Shown here: positions 33,622-43,309 of the stretch, piece after piece
Numbering within the stretch: the stretch's first letter is position 1
Layout: each line of letters begins with the position of its first letter
Assembly: GCA_017617415.1 (NCBI GenBank)
Contig: JAFZWH010000013.1
Location: 22,522-86,521 of the forward strand
Source: Victivallales bacterium
Lineage (GTDB): Bacteria; Verrucomicrobiota; Lentisphaeria; Oligosphaerales; Oligosphaeraceae
Length of the DNA: 64,000 nt
Direction of reading: 5' to 3'
Position numbers and translations under genes: made by a program
The notes under the pieces: generated by a model
Databases searched by the model: none
Seen by the model: the letters and a program-made list of their open reading frames with translations, nothing else
Told to the model about the DNA's origin: nothing

Positions 33622-34689
33622 ATGGCCAAGATTCTGAAATATGATTCCATTCGGATGAAGATTCTGCACTATATCGCGGAGAACAATCTTCGTCCGGGAG
33701 ACCGTCTGCCCTCCGTGCGCCAGCTCATCCATCAGGTGGACGGCAGCATGATATCGCTGCGGCGTGCCATGAAGGAGCTGGAGTTTGACGGCATCGTCGA
33801 GTTGCGCTCCGGCGGACAGAACCCCGGGAGCTACCTGAAGCGCAGCATCTACAGCGACAAATGGGATTTCTATATCCTGTACATCAACATCTGCCGGGGG
33901 AACGAGAAGTCGGGTGAGCCGCTTGAGCAGCAGCTGGGCATCGTCACCTCCTACTTCAACAGCCGCGGGCTGGGGGTCAAGTTCTTCAGCGTTTCATCCA
34001 TCGAGGATGACATCATCCTGAAGGCCCACAACGCCTCCGCGATACTTCTGGACGGTTGGTTTGACGACAAAATCGTCGCCCAGCTGGAGACGCTCCGTCT
34101 GCCCATGATACTCATTGGCAACCGGAAAGCAAGCCACAAGAAAGAGACCGCGACGGTCATGCGCGACAATGTTCAGGCGGCCAGCTTGGCCTTCCGCCAA
34201 TGCGTGGCCGACGGCAGGCGGAAGATCGCGCTGCTTCGAGGCGAGGACGACTATTATTCCTATAATGAATACGAGGAGGGGTACCGTCAGGCCGCGAAAG
34301 AGCATGGCATGGCTCCGATTATCGGATGCAGCCCCAGGGAAAAGGGCCTCAGGGGATTCCTGGAGGAATTCATGCCGGGCAACACCGACATCGACGGGTG
34401 GCTCCTGTCCCACACCATGTTTGACCGCGTCATCTCGTGGTACTGGCGCAATCATGTCACGGCGCAGCCGGAATTCATTTTCCTGGACCATACGCCGGTT
34501 TTCTGTGATGTCATCGACAGCCCGTATATGCGGTGGATCACCTTCGACTCCATCGGACTGACCGCCGCCGGCCAACTGATGGACGGGCTGCTGAACAACC
34601 GTCCGCCCCAATCCAGGCTGTTGGCCCCACGACTGGTGCGGGACGAAGATTTTTGGACTCTGCCGCCAATTCAAGGGGCAGGAGAATGA
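33622..34689 (+). CDS. GntR-type regulator with LacI-like sugar-sensing domain
   Basis: A 355-aa regulator. The winged HTH of the GntR family is at about residues 4-72 (RMKILHYIAENNLRPGDRLPSVRQLIHQV, then SLRRAMKELEFDGIVELRSG). The C-terminal domain is a periplasmic-binding/LacI-like fold (YILYINICRGNEKSG...AILLDGWFDDKIV...MILIGNR...GRRKIALLRG), expected to bind a sugar. The ATG at 33622 replaces a TTG six bases earlier. The overlapping promoter/operator suggests autoregulation, and its position at the head of a 12-kb co-directional locus suggests it controls that locus. Confidence 0.88.
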   Translation: MAKILKYDSIRMKILHYIAENNLRPGDRLPSVRQLIHQVDGSMISLRRAMKELEFDGIVELRSGGQNPGSYLKRSIYSDKWDFYILYINICRGNEKSGEPLEQQLGIVTSYFNSRGLGVKFFSVSSIEDDIILKAHNASAILLDGWFDDKIVAQLETLRLPMILIGNRKASHKKETATVMRDNVQAASLAFRQCVADGRRKIALLRGEDDYYSYNEYEEGYRQAAKEHGMAPIIGCSPREKGLRGFLEEFMPGNTDIDGWLLSHTMFDRVISWYWRNHVTAQPEFIFLDHTPVFCDVIDSPYMRWITFDSIGLTAAGQLMDGLLNNRPPQSRLLAPRLVRDEDFWTLPPIQGAGE

Positions 34690-34693
34690 AGCC

Positions 34694-36223
34694 ATGGCCG
34701 AAAGGAACTCAAAACCAAGTGACTGTTCGCCATTGACCGAGCTGTCAAAGCTGCCGCAGGTTCGCCTGGAGGATCCAAGGCAGGTGGTGATCATGTGGCA
34801 GACCGCACGCTCCTGGCCACTGGGGGGCATCCGCCTCGTCAGAAAAGGTGCGCCGGACGACGATGTCCGCGAAATCTGGATGGAGCATGACGACGAGTTG
34901 CACTACTATCGTGGCTACGACCACTGGGTGACCCTTACGGGATTGGCGGACGGCGCGTCCTACGAGTATCTCCTGCTGGCGCGGGACGCGGACGGCCAGG
35001 TCCGGCAGCTGGTCGAGACGCCGTTCGCCTTCGATTATCCGGACTATCATGTCAAGGTGGAAATCACCGGCGGGCCGTTTGTCACCAATCCGGGAACGGC
35101 TTGCATGAGCGTGGTGTGGCGCACCAGCCTTCCCTCCGGCGCCGCCGTCGATGTGCGGAAGACTGGCACGGACGAGGTCCGCCGCGTGCTGCGCGGCGAT
35201 ACGGGCATCCTGTCCGTCCATGACCTTCACCATGTCGTGCATCTGACCCGGCTTGAGGAAGGCACGTCGTATGACTACCGGCCGGTGATTTTCGACTCGC
35301 GGACGGGCGCCTTCCTCCCGGCGGGAGAGTGGCGGACCTTCACCACGCTCTCCAAGGCAAAGAAGCGCTTCCGCGCACTCTATATGGCCGACCTGCATGG
35401 CGACCGGCTCAAGCTGGCGCAGATGCTGGAGCGGTTTGACGCCGCCTCCTGTGATTTCGTCCTCTACGGCGGTGACATGGTGTGGAGTGCGATGCACGCG
35501 CCAGAGGCCGAGAACCTGTGGGATGAGTTCATCCACACCTCCGTCGAGCATTTCGCGACCACGGTGCCGATGGTCATGGTCCGCGGGAACCACGAGGGCG
35601 GCGGACTCTATGCGGATTCCTACGCCAAAGTCTTCCATTCGCCGGAGGGCAACACGTACCATGCGTTCCGCTGCGGTGATTTCCTCTTCGTGTGCCTGGA
35701 CTCCGGCGACATCTGTCCCGCCGAACGGGATTGCTTCCCCGAGTTCTTCGCGCGGCAGCGGGAATGGCTGAAGCGCGTCTTGGACTCGGAGGAGGCGCGG
35801 ACCGCGCGGTTCCGGATCGCGGTTGTCCACGCCCCCACGCATGGCATGCCCGATGGCGAAATCAACGAACGGATGCGGCGGTATTTCCTCGACCTCCTCA
35901 ATGACCCGTCGCCCGAACGGCGCTTCCAGCTCTGCCTCGGCGGCCATGACCACCGATGCTTCCGATGCAACGCGGGTGAGGGCTTCAGCCGTCTGGCACA
36001 GCCCCTTCCGGGCGAAGTCATGAAATTCGGCGACGTTTTCCTCTACACGGTGATGCTCAACGGCGGACCGCTGCCGCTTGACGGCAAATGGGAATACACC
36101 GTCACGGAAATTATCGGCGCGGAGGATAAAGTGCAAGTCACCATGCTGGATGGCGTGACCGGCGAGCAAATCGACGCCATCGCCATCGACGCGGCCGGAA
36201 AGGTGACGGAGCTTGCCACATAG
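34694..36223 (+). CDS. Purple acid phosphatase-like metallophosphoesterase
   Basis: A 509-aa protein that starts 4 bp after the regulator. An N-terminal region (about residues 15-220) contains two fibronectin-III-like segments as in purple acid phosphatases (QVVIMWQTARSW; TACMSVVWRTSLPSG). The calcineurin-type catalytic domain has MADLHGDR (about 232), GGDMVW, GNHEGGG, VVHAPTHG and LGGHDHR, giving the full set of metal ligands. There is no signal peptide, which is odd for a purple acid phosphatase. In this context it may remove phosphate from a glycan or sugar phosphate; substrate unknown. Confidence 0.85.
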   Translation: MAERNSKPSDCSPLTELSKLPQVRLEDPRQVVIMWQTARSWPLGGIRLVRKGAPDDDVREIWMEHDDELHYYRGYDHWVTLTGLADGASYEYLLLARDADGQVRQLVETPFAFDYPDYHVKVEITGGPFVTNPGTACMSVVWRTSLPSGAAVDVRKTGTDEVRRVLRGDTGILSVHDLHHVVHLTRLEEGTSYDYRPVIFDSRTGAFLPAGEWRTFTTLSKAKKRFRALYMADLHGDRLKLAQMLERFDAASCDFVLYGGDMVWSAMHAPEAENLWDEFIHTSVEHFATTVPMVMVRGNHEGGGLYADSYAKVFHSPEGNTYHAFRCGDFLFVCLDSGDICPAERDCFPEFFARQREWLKRVLDSEEARTARFRIAVVHAPTHGMPDGEINERMRRYFLDLLNDPSPERRFQLCLGGHDHRCFRCNAGEGFSRLAQPLPGEVMKFGDVFLYTVMLNGGPLPLDGKWEYTVTEIIGAEDKVQVTMLDGVTGEQIDAIAIDAAGKVTELAT

Positions 36224-36241
36224 TCTGGAGTCTTCTAAATT

Positions 36242-36255
36242 TCAAATCTCAAATC
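36242..36255. repeat. Heptamer repeat TCAAATC x2
   Basis: Two exact TCAAATC units follow 18 bp after the phosphatase stop, another short 7-bp array at a gene end. Between it and the pseudopilin start is AT-rich leader DNA. Confidence 0.65.
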
Positions 36256-36379
36256 AGAGAACAAGGAGCTGCGAAACTGTTGAAAAGAACACTGAAAGGA
36301 GACTTTTGTTGAATTTGATTTGTTACATCAAAACATGCTGATTGTGTCAAAATCACCTGCAAAACCAAGGAAGAAAACC

Positions 36380-37087
36380 ATGAAGAAATCGTTCACTTTG
36401 ATTGAATTACTTGTTGTCATCGCAATCATCGCGATTCTCGCCGGAATGTTGCTGCCCGCCCTAAGCAAGGCGCGCGCCGCCGCCCAGAACACCAAGTGCA
36501 TCAGCAACCTCAAGCAGGTCTGCCTGACCGCCATCATGTATGCCAATGACTACAACGGCGTATATCAGTACGACCTCTGGATGGATCCGGGGGCCTGGAC
36601 ATACGAGCATACCTTCCCCTCCATTTTCGAGAAGTACAACGATGATGACTTCGATCTCTACGAGGGAGTCAAGCCCACCCGGTACCCCGTCTATTTCTGC
36701 CCGCTCGCCAACGCAACGAGTGAATTCCATTGCTACGGAACTCTTTATGTGAAGGAGTACTCCTTTACCCGCGAAGATCCTGACACCAGCGCCGACTATT
36801 GCAATCTGAACAAGGTGAAGAACGCGCAGGCGCAGCCCATCTTCGGAGACGCCATGAACTCGAGCGGCAACATCGCTCCGTACTTCTCGACCCAGGGCAC
36901 GAGCGGCACCGGCCCGTTCAACTATCGGCTCTACACCAGCCATGGCAACAAGCTGACGGCGGGCTTCGCCGACGGCCATGCCCTCTCCGCGGAGCCTGGC
37001 TCTTTCAAGGACGCCACCTACAAGTACAAGAGCGGCAACTTCATCTACTATACCGCCGAGGCAGGCGCCAAAGAAATCGCCTGGTAA
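36380..37087 (+). CDS. Pseudopilin (type II secretion/prepilin-type), copy 1
   Basis: A 235-aa prepilin-like protein. The N-terminal [32 protein letters not shown] has the prepilin cleavage/methylation motif with Glu at +5 and a hydrophobic helix. The C-terminal part has H-x9-DG ([15 protein letters not shown]), the signature of the large pseudopilin family abundant in Planctomycetes and Lentisphaerae. It is probably assembled at the cell surface or in the periplasm, perhaps as an adhesin or glycan-binding minor pilin. The second copy (37188-37895) is nearly identical. The ATG at 36380 is preceded by AAGGAAG; an upstream frame start is rejected. Confidence 0.92.
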   Translation: MKKSFTLIELLVVIAIIAILAGMLLPALSKARAAAQNTKCISNLKQVCLTAIMYANDYNGVYQYDLWMDPGAWTYEHTFPSIFEKYNDDDFDLYEGVKPTRYPVYFCPLANATSEFHCYGTLYVKEYSFTREDPDTSADYCNLNKVKNAQAQPIFGDAMNSSGNIAPYFSTQGTSGTGPFNYRLYTSHGNKLTAGFADGHALSAEPGSFKDATYKYKSGNFIYYTAEAGAKEIAW

Positions 37088-37187
37088 TCGACGGTTGACG
37101 GCTCCGGCGCCGCTCTTTGCCCAAAAAAGGGCGGCACCGAATTTGCATCCACCATTAAATCAAAAACCGCAAACAAGGAAGAAAACC

Positions 37188-37895
37188 ATGAAGAAATCGT
37201 TCACATTGATTGAATTACTTGTTGTCATCGCGATCATCGCGATTCTCGCCGGCATGCTGCTGCCCGCACTGTCAAAGGCGCGCGCCGCCGCCCAGAACAC
37301 CAAGTGCATCAGCAATCTCAAGCAGGTCTGCCTGACCGCCCAGATGTATGCCAATGACTACAACGGCGTCTATCAGTACGACCTCTGGCTTGATCCGGGG
37401 ACCTGGTCTCAGGAGCGTCTTTTCCCAAGCATTTTTGAGAAATACAATGACGACGAATTTGATCTCTCTGCGGGGATCTCGCCCAAGAGATATCCGATCT
37501 ATTTCTGCCCGCTCGTCGATGCGACGAGTGAAGCACAGTGCTACGGAACTCTTTATGTGAAAGAGAACTCCTTCACCCGCGAAGACCCCGACACCAGCGC
37601 CGACTATTGCAATCTGAACAAGGTGAAGAACGCACAGGCGCAGCCCCTTTTCGGAGATGCCCTGACCTCCGGGGCCGCTGTATCGGTGTGGTTCTCGACC
37701 CAGGGTGAAAGCGGCACTGGCCCGTTCAACTATCGGCTCTACACCAGCCATGGCAACAAGTTGACGGCGGGCTTTGCCGACGGCCATGCCCTCTCCGCGG
37801 AGCCTGGCTCCTTCAAGGACGGCACTTACAAGTACAAGAGCAGCAACTTCATCTACTATACTGCGGACGCCACTGCCAAGGAACTCACCTGGTAA
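37188..37895 (+). CDS. Pseudopilin, copy 2 (tandem duplicate)
   Basis: Same length (235 aa) as copy 1, with identical N-terminal and C-terminal regions, including the H-x9-DG segment. Differences cluster at about residues 52-90 ([23 protein letters not shown]) and about 155-175 ([11 protein letters not shown]), i.e. in the variable head. Leaders before both genes are alike (AAGGAAGAAAACC immediately before ATG). This is a recent tandem duplication with diversification of the exposed head. An in-frame start at 36978 belongs to the shadow of copy 1 and is not used. Confidence 0.92.
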   Translation: MKKSFTLIELLVVIAIIAILAGMLLPALSKARAAAQNTKCISNLKQVCLTAQMYANDYNGVYQYDLWLDPGTWSQERLFPSIFEKYNDDEFDLSAGISPKRYPIYFCPLVDATSEAQCYGTLYVKENSFTREDPDTSADYCNLNKVKNAQAQPLFGDALTSGAAVSVWFSTQGESGTGPFNYRLYTSHGNKLTAGFADGHALSAEPGSFKDGTYKYKSSNFIYYTADATAKELTW

Positions 37896-37995
37896 TCGAC
37901 ACTTATCAAGCTCCGGTGCCGCTCTCCGCCAGGGGACAGCGCCGGATGCCGTCAGTGTAATTGCATTGAAAAGCAAAAACGACAGGGAAAGCGAG

Positions 37996-40293
37996 ATGAT
38001 GGCCAAAGTGCGACAGATGGTGTTCTTCCTTTCATTGGCAATCGCGTGGATGCTTTGTCCTCAAATGGCATTCGCCGATTTCCCGTTGGCCTCCTCCGGG
38101 AAGGCGCAAACGGAGATTGTCATCGGGGCAGAGCCACATCCTTGCATCGCCTTGGCCGCATCGGAACTTCAGCATTGGGTGCGCGAGATTTCCGGCGCCA
38201 CCCTGCCCATCGTGGAGACGGCCGGCAACGAGACCGCCTCGCACATCTATCTTGCCATTTCCCCTGAAGCCTTTGCCGCGGACGTGGAGGCGCTCGGCGA
38301 GAGCGACGGCTTCGCGGTGCGTCCTTTGGGAAGCGACATCTGGCTGTTCGGCAATTGTCCGCGGGCCGTTCTGCTTGGAGTCTATCGGCTGCTCTTCCGC
38401 AACACCGACATCATCTGGGCGCGTCCCACTGCGACCTTCTTCACTCCTGACCCGAATCTGGCCCTGACCGATTTTGACTTCAGGGAGCTTCCGACCCTGG
38501 AGAGGCGCGGTACCAGTATGGCGCTGCTGGTGGATGGCGAATTGGAAATCAACGGGTTGTGGGAACTTCACAACGGCTGCAATGTCATTTGCCCGGTGGC
38601 CTCCCTTACGCCACGAAATCCCTATCGGGAGTGGATGGCCAAATACGACGGGTGGATGTACGCCTTTGAGGGGCATCCCCTGATGTGGCAGTTTCTGAAT
38701 CCCGCAAAATACGCCCAGGAGCATCCAGAATATTACGCCCTGGTCAAGGGACAGCGCGTCTTTGATCGCCATCCCTGTTACAGCAACCCGGAGATGTTTG
38801 AGACCTTTAAGAAGGAACTGGCAGAGGAACTGGCCAAGGTGCCGGATTTCGTCAAGCGTTTCAATCTTTCCGAAGCCGATCGCAACGACGGCTATTGCGA
38901 ATGTGAATTGTGCCGCCAGGAAATCGTCCTGGAAGACGGCACCCGTGCCGTTCCCACTCCAGGGACGAATTATTTCCGTTTTTTGAACAAGGCCGCCGCC
39001 GTTCTGAACGAACTCCGCCCCGGCGCGTGCTTTGTCTGCCACGCCTATTTTGCCACCGAGCACGCGCCGCAGATTCCCATCGCGGAAAACATCCTCCCTG
39101 ACTACTGCCCGATCTGGCAGAATATGAAATATCCGCTCTCCGACCCGGAGCACAACTCACACAGTCACGACTGTGTAACCTCTTGGTCTTCAACAAAGAA
39201 TGGTATCACGCTCTTCTCCTACTACGGACTGGCTCCAGCCTATCCCCGTCCCACGGACCGGACGATGATTGGCGATGTCAATTTCATTATGAAAAACATG
39301 CGCTTTCGCGGAATCACTATCATGATTCATCCGGAGACAGGTCCTCACGGCCGTCCCGACGCCTGGGATTTCAACGCCATGAGCTACTGGGTGATGATGA
39401 ACAGCTGCTGGGCGTTGCCGGAGACGGCGGATGCGATGCGCGAAATCTTCCTTCGGCGGGTCTTTGGTCCCGCGGCGGATGACATGAGCCGTTTTTATGC
39501 GCTGACCGAGGAGTTTTACCGGAGTTCTCCGGGCGCATCCACATTTCAGGATACGGCCGACACCCTTTGGGAGCAGTGCGTCTTCAAGCCAGGTCTGACC
39601 GATGCCTGCATCGAAGCCCTGGAGAACGCCAGAGCCAAAGTGGATGACGACCTCCGGAAACAGTGGATCAGCCGGATGATCGACACCATCAAGCTCAACA
39701 AAGAGATTTCCAGTTATCAGGTTTACGCCGTGAAAGCCGACCGCGTGGATTTTGACCCCGATTTCGCCACTGGCGCATGGGCCGACGCGCCGAAAGCCAA
39801 CCGATTCAGCACCAAATACGATGGCCAGGGGGTGGTAAGCTCGCTCCATGATTCGGACAAGTACTTCGCCAAATTCCTCTATGACGACGAAAACCTCTAT
39901 GCGGCGTTCCGCATGGAGGCGGACAAGGACTACAACCCCAGCGGAGAGGTACTGGAACGGGACAAGATGCGTTCTCCCACCTACAGTGTGCTGCTCCAGG
40001 TCGCCTCCTCGAAATCGGTCCCCCGCGAGGTCTGGGTGGATGTCAATGGCAACTACAGCGACATGATTTATCAGGATCCCTGGGACAAGTGGAACGCGGA
40101 GGGCATCAAGATTGACAATCAAGTCAGCGGCAAGGTCTGGAGCCTGATGATCACCATCCCCCTGAAATCCTTTGCCATCGACATCCAGGCGGATGACACG
40201 ACCCTGCGATTTGAGATTGACAGGAATTACACGCTGAGCATGGCGCACGGCGATCCGGTGGGCTGGCCGCATCTCAATTTTATTGAAAAGTAA
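37996..40293 (+). CDS. Secreted DUF4838 enzyme with C-terminal CBM9-like domain
   Basis: A 765-aa exported protein. A signal peptide (MMAKVRQMVFFLSLAIAWMLCPQMAFA) ends near residue 27. Residues 35-130 look like the N-terminal domain of alpha-glucuronidase-type hydrolases (CIALAASELQHWVREISGATLPIV). Residues about 150-480 form a DUF4838 barrel with ADRNDGYCECELCRQ and MIHPETGPHGRPDAWDFNAMSYWVMM. The last 190 residues are a CBM9-like sandwich (KFLYDDENLYAAFRMEADKDY). It is likely a periplasmic or extracellular glycan hydrolase. ATG 37999 is an equally possible start. DUF4838 has no proven catalytic residues known to me. Confidence 0.85.
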   Translation: MMAKVRQMVFFLSLAIAWMLCPQMAFADFPLASSGKAQTEIVIGAEPHPCIALAASELQHWVREISGATLPIVETAGNETASHIYLAISPEAFAADVEALGESDGFAVRPLGSDIWLFGNCPRAVLLGVYRLLFRNTDIIWARPTATFFTPDPNLALTDFDFRELPTLERRGTSMALLVDGELEINGLWELHNGCNVICPVASLTPRNPYREWMAKYDGWMYAFEGHPLMWQFLNPAKYAQEHPEYYALVKGQRVFDRHPCYSNPEMFETFKKELAEELAKVPDFVKRFNLSEADRNDGYCECELCRQEIVLEDGTRAVPTPGTNYFRFLNKAAAVLNELRPGACFVCHAYFATEHAPQIPIAENILPDYCPIWQNMKYPLSDPEHNSHSHDCVTSWSSTKNGITLFSYYGLAPAYPRPTDRTMIGDVNFIMKNMRFRGITIMIHPETGPHGRPDAWDFNAMSYWVMMNSCWALPETADAMREIFLRRVFGPAADDMSRFYALTEEFYRSSPGASTFQDTADTLWEQCVFKPGLTDACIEALENARAKVDDDLRKQWISRMIDTIKLNKEISSYQVYAVKADRVDFDPDFATGAWADAPKANRFSTKYDGQGVVSSLHDSDKYFAKFLYDDENLYAAFRMEADKDYNPSGEVLERDKMRSPTYSVLLQVASSKSVPREVWVDVNGNYSDMIYQDPWDKWNAEGIKIDNQVSGKVWSLMITIPLKSFAIDIQADDTTLRFEIDRNYTLSMAHGDPVGWPHLNFIEK

Positions 40294-40375
40294 CTGCGTC
40301 AGATGGTGCTTGAGAGGCTGCCGCTGGACTATGACGGCAGGGTCGTTGAAAGAGAAATCGTTGAGCAAGAGCAAG

Positions 40376-41335
40376 ATGCGCATCACAGGGACCTTTCTGG
40401 ATGAGATTAGCCATGACATCCCCCATCAGAACTGGGGCGAAGATGAGTGGCGCAAGGACTTCGGCGCAATGCGGGCGGCGGGCATCCATACGGTGATTCT
40501 CATCCGCTGCGGGCACCGGCGCTGGATGACCTTCCCCTCCAAGGTCTTGCAGGCCAAGGCTGACGGCTTTGAGCCACCCGTCGATCTGGTGCGGATGTTC
40601 CTCTCGCTGTCGGAGGAGTTCGGCATGGACTTCTATTGCGGCACCTACGATTCCGGCCATCCGTGGTGGGAGCCGGACTACCAGGTCGTCCCCGAGGTCG
40701 CGCTCATGCGTGAGGTGTGCGACGAACTCATCGACCGCTATGGCGACTGCCCTGCGTTCAAGGGCTGGTATTTGTCTCAGGAGATTGCGGGCTCCAATCC
40801 CGCTGCGGTCGCGTGCTACCAGGCCTTGGGCGCGCATCTGAAGGCGCGCATCCCCGGCAGCAGAATCATGATCTCCCCCGGCATGAAGGGTGCGAAGGCG
40901 TATGACGCGAACATGAAGAAACTCGGCAAGACCATCGCGCCGGAACTCCACGAGGCCGAATGGGACGAAATCATGAAGCGCATCCAGGGCACTGTGGACA
41001 TCATCGCGTTCCAGGACGGACATGTGGAGATCGAACTGCTGCCCGTCTTTCTGGAGATCAACAACCGCCTGGCAAGGAAATACGGAATGGAGTGCTGGAC
41101 CAACAGCGAGAGCTTCGACCGGGACATGCCCATCGACTTTCTGCCGGTCAAATGGGAGAAACTCTGGCTCAAGCTAAAGGCCGCCGAAAAGGCCGGCATC
41201 ACCAATGCCATCACCTTCGAGTTCTCTCATTTCATGAGTCCGCACTCCATGTATCCGTCCGCCAGGGGGCTTTTCGACCGCTACTGCGAATACGCCGGCC
41301 TGCCGGCCAGGGCGAAGGATTTCAGACTCTATTGA
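40376..41335 (+). CDS. DUF4434 family protein (TIM-barrel glycosidase-like)
   Basis: A 319-aa cytosolic protein resembling DUF4434, a (beta/alpha)8 barrel group related to glycoside hydrolases. It opens RITGTFLDEISHDIPHQNWGEDEW, then contains GIHTVILIRCGHRRW, FYCGTYDSGHPWW, KGWYLSQEIAG with candidate catalytic acids (about residues 140-150), and ECWTNSESF near the C-terminal end. No signal peptide. The ATG at 40376 is used, though an upstream in-frame TTG would overlap the end of the DUF4838 gene. It is part of the glycan locus. Confidence 0.75.
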   Translation: MRITGTFLDEISHDIPHQNWGEDEWRKDFGAMRAAGIHTVILIRCGHRRWMTFPSKVLQAKADGFEPPVDLVRMFLSLSEEFGMDFYCGTYDSGHPWWEPDYQVVPEVALMREVCDELIDRYGDCPAFKGWYLSQEIAGSNPAAVACYQALGAHLKARIPGSRIMISPGMKGAKAYDANMKKLGKTIAPELHEAEWDEIMKRIQGTVDIIAFQDGHVEIELLPVFLEINNRLARKYGMECWTNSESFDRDMPIDFLPVKWEKLWLKLKAAEKAGITNAITFEFSHFMSPHSMYPSARGLFDRYCEYAGLPARAKDFRLY

Positions 41336-41353
41336 GCGGGGAAACCGCAGGCC

Positions 41354-43309
41354 ATGACAGCGCCATTGCCATTCGAGGTCATTTTCTCCAGCCCGGACGG
41401 CACGGAGAGCCGGATTGCCTCCTGGACACAAGCGGGCGGCGTTCGTTATCCCATCTGGAATGGCCGTGATGCGGTGCACACGGCTGTCGTCGTCTCCGTC
41501 AGGGACAATCTGGACGACAGCTATGTCATCAAGGTCATGAATTGCGGAGACGCCTCGGTTTCCGGCTGGTGGGGTGTTCGGCGGAAATGGCGCTACACGC
41601 CCCGAAGCTACACGCTGGTGCCGGGCGTCTTCTACAACGGGAATCAGCAGGAATGGCCGAACGGCCTTCCCGTCTTGGATTTGCCGGAATCTCCCGTTTA
41701 CAAGTTGCCCCTTTCCGCCGCTTCGATGCCGGCTGTCCTGTATGGTGATTTTGAAGGGGATGGCGGCTTCACATGGCTGGTGTCGCCATGCTCCATTGCC
41801 GGCTACAACGGCGTGGAGTTCGATGGCGCGGCAGAGACCATGACCATTTGGATGCCCGCCAAGGAAGACCGGGTTTACCGTTACGGAAGCCCAGAAGACT
41901 ATGGCAGGGAGCCTTGCACGCTCCAGCCTCACCAGGCGCTTTCGCTTCTGCTGACGATGAAGAGATTGCAAGCCACGGGGCCGACGGATGTCTTCGATGC
42001 CTGCTGGCGCGAGCGGACTCAGCTCCGCGTCGGCTTCCCACAATTCTCTTCTCCCGCAAAGATGAGCCTGCGCGAGGCGGCGGAGCTGGTCGGGCATTGG
42101 ATGATGGAACGGCATTTTGTGCGTGGCGACCACGGAGAACCCATGATGCTGAATGCGTTCATGGACATCGGGCGGGCCAATGGTCCGGTTAGGGAGAAAG
42201 CGGAGTGGAATGTCATGATCGGGTGGTGTTCCGGCCCCATGACCGCCTTGCCGTTTCTGAAACTCAATGGCGCCACTGCCCAAGCCGCCACGGAATACCT
42301 CGATTTCCTCTGCTACGATGGCTTCTTCCCGTCGGGACTGAAGAAACCAATCTTCGACGGGAGCCGATGGATTGACCTTTCGGAACGTCCCGAATATTCG
42401 GCCTATGAGCATGTCCGTCTCTACGGCGATTTCGCCTATTATCTGGGACGATGCATCCGTTTTGAGGCGTCGCAGGGAAAACGACATCCAGAATGGGAAC
42501 GCGTTTTCTCAAGCCATCTGGCCATCTTCAGCGACATCTGGCGGCGCAATGGCGACTTCGGGATGCTCTGGTCAACCGACACCATAGTTCCGCAACTCCG
42601 GCGAGACGGCACGGCGGCGGGGGCGTTCCCGTTTCTGGCGCTGGCGGAGGGACTTCGCCATCATCCAAATGACCAGCTCCTGCGGCGAATTCTGCCCGAA
42701 ATCGCGCAGGCGTATGCGAAGCGTGTACTGAAGACCGGTCGCAGCAACGGCGGGCCGCTGGACATCCAGGAGGCCGACGACTCGGAGAGCATCGCCGCCC
42801 TTGCCGACGCATATATCGCATGCTACGAACTTATTGGGGATGAGGGTTATCTGGAATATGCCCTTCAGGCGGCGAAGCTCTTTGCCAGTTGGGTGATGGC
42901 CTATCGGCCCGTCTTTCCGCCGGCCTCCGCTTTGGCCGAGCTGGACGTCTCCGGCGGCGTCATCGCCAATGTGCAGAACCGGCACGTGGGGCCAGGCATC
43001 TGCACGAACTCCGGGGCCTTCCTGAAAAAACTGGCGCGGTATGCCCATGAGCCACGCTGGGAGGCGCTTCAGCGCCAAATCGTCAAAGCCGCGATTAATT
43101 GCATCTGCATGGACGAAAGGGAGTTCCCCGGCATGGGGTTTGACGGCATGGCGCCATTCGTGGCGGGGATGGTCAGCGAGCAGATCAACGTCTCCGATGC
43201 CCTGAACTTCGCGGGAGAGAGCTGGAGCGTCAGCGCCAGCTGGCCCGCGACGGCACTTCTGCTCTATTGGTTTGACCATGATTCGGAAGAGGAGCCCAGC
43301 GAACCATGA
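41354..43309 (+). CDS. Unassigned 651-aa protein, (alpha/alpha)6-barrel-like
   Basis: No family is recognised. The first 190 residues are beta-rich with many Trp/Tyr (GWWGVRRKWRYTPRSYTLVPGVFYNGNQQEW). The rest is helical with repeated aromatic helices that resemble glycoside-hydrolase (alpha/alpha)6 toroids: GGPLDIQEADDSESIAALADAYIACYELIGDEGYLEYALQAAKLFASWVM, and GPGICTNSGAFLKKLARYAHEPRWEAL. It lies 18 bp after the DUF4434 gene and overlaps the next start (ATGA), so it is translated within the operon. There is no signal peptide. A hydrolase or lyase on an oligosaccharide is the working guess. Confidence 0.7.
   Translation: MTAPLPFEVIFSSPDGTESRIASWTQAGGVRYPIWNGRDAVHTAVVVSVRDNLDDSYVIKVMNCGDASVSGWWGVRRKWRYTPRSYTLVPGVFYNGNQQEWPNGLPVLDLPESPVYKLPLSAASMPAVLYGDFEGDGGFTWLVSPCSIAGYNGVEFDGAAETMTIWMPAKEDRVYRYGSPEDYGREPCTLQPHQALSLLLTMKRLQATGPTDVFDACWRERTQLRVGFPQFSSPAKMSLREAAELVGHWMMERHFVRGDHGEPMMLNAFMDIGRANGPVREKAEWNVMIGWCSGPMTALPFLKLNGATAQAATEYLDFLCYDGFFPSGLKKPIFDGSRWIDLSERPEYSAYEHVRLYGDFAYYLGRCIRFEASQGKRHPEWERVFSSHLAIFSDIWRRNGDFGMLWSTDTIVPQLRRDGTAAGAFPFLALAEGLRHHPNDQLLRRILPEIAQAYAKRVLKTGRSNGGPLDIQEADDSESIAALADAYIACYELIGDEGYLEYALQAAKLFASWVMAYRPVFPPASALAELDVSGGVIANVQNRHVGPGICTNSGAFLKKLARYAHEPRWEALQRQIVKAAINCICMDEREFPGMGFDGMAPFVAGMVSEQINVSDALNFAGESWSVSASWPATALLLYWFDHDSEEEPSEP

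Noticed and set aside
37774..37995. N-terminal extension of the DUF4838 protein
   Set aside because: It overlaps the second pseudopilin gene out of frame; the signal peptide at 37996 defines the start.
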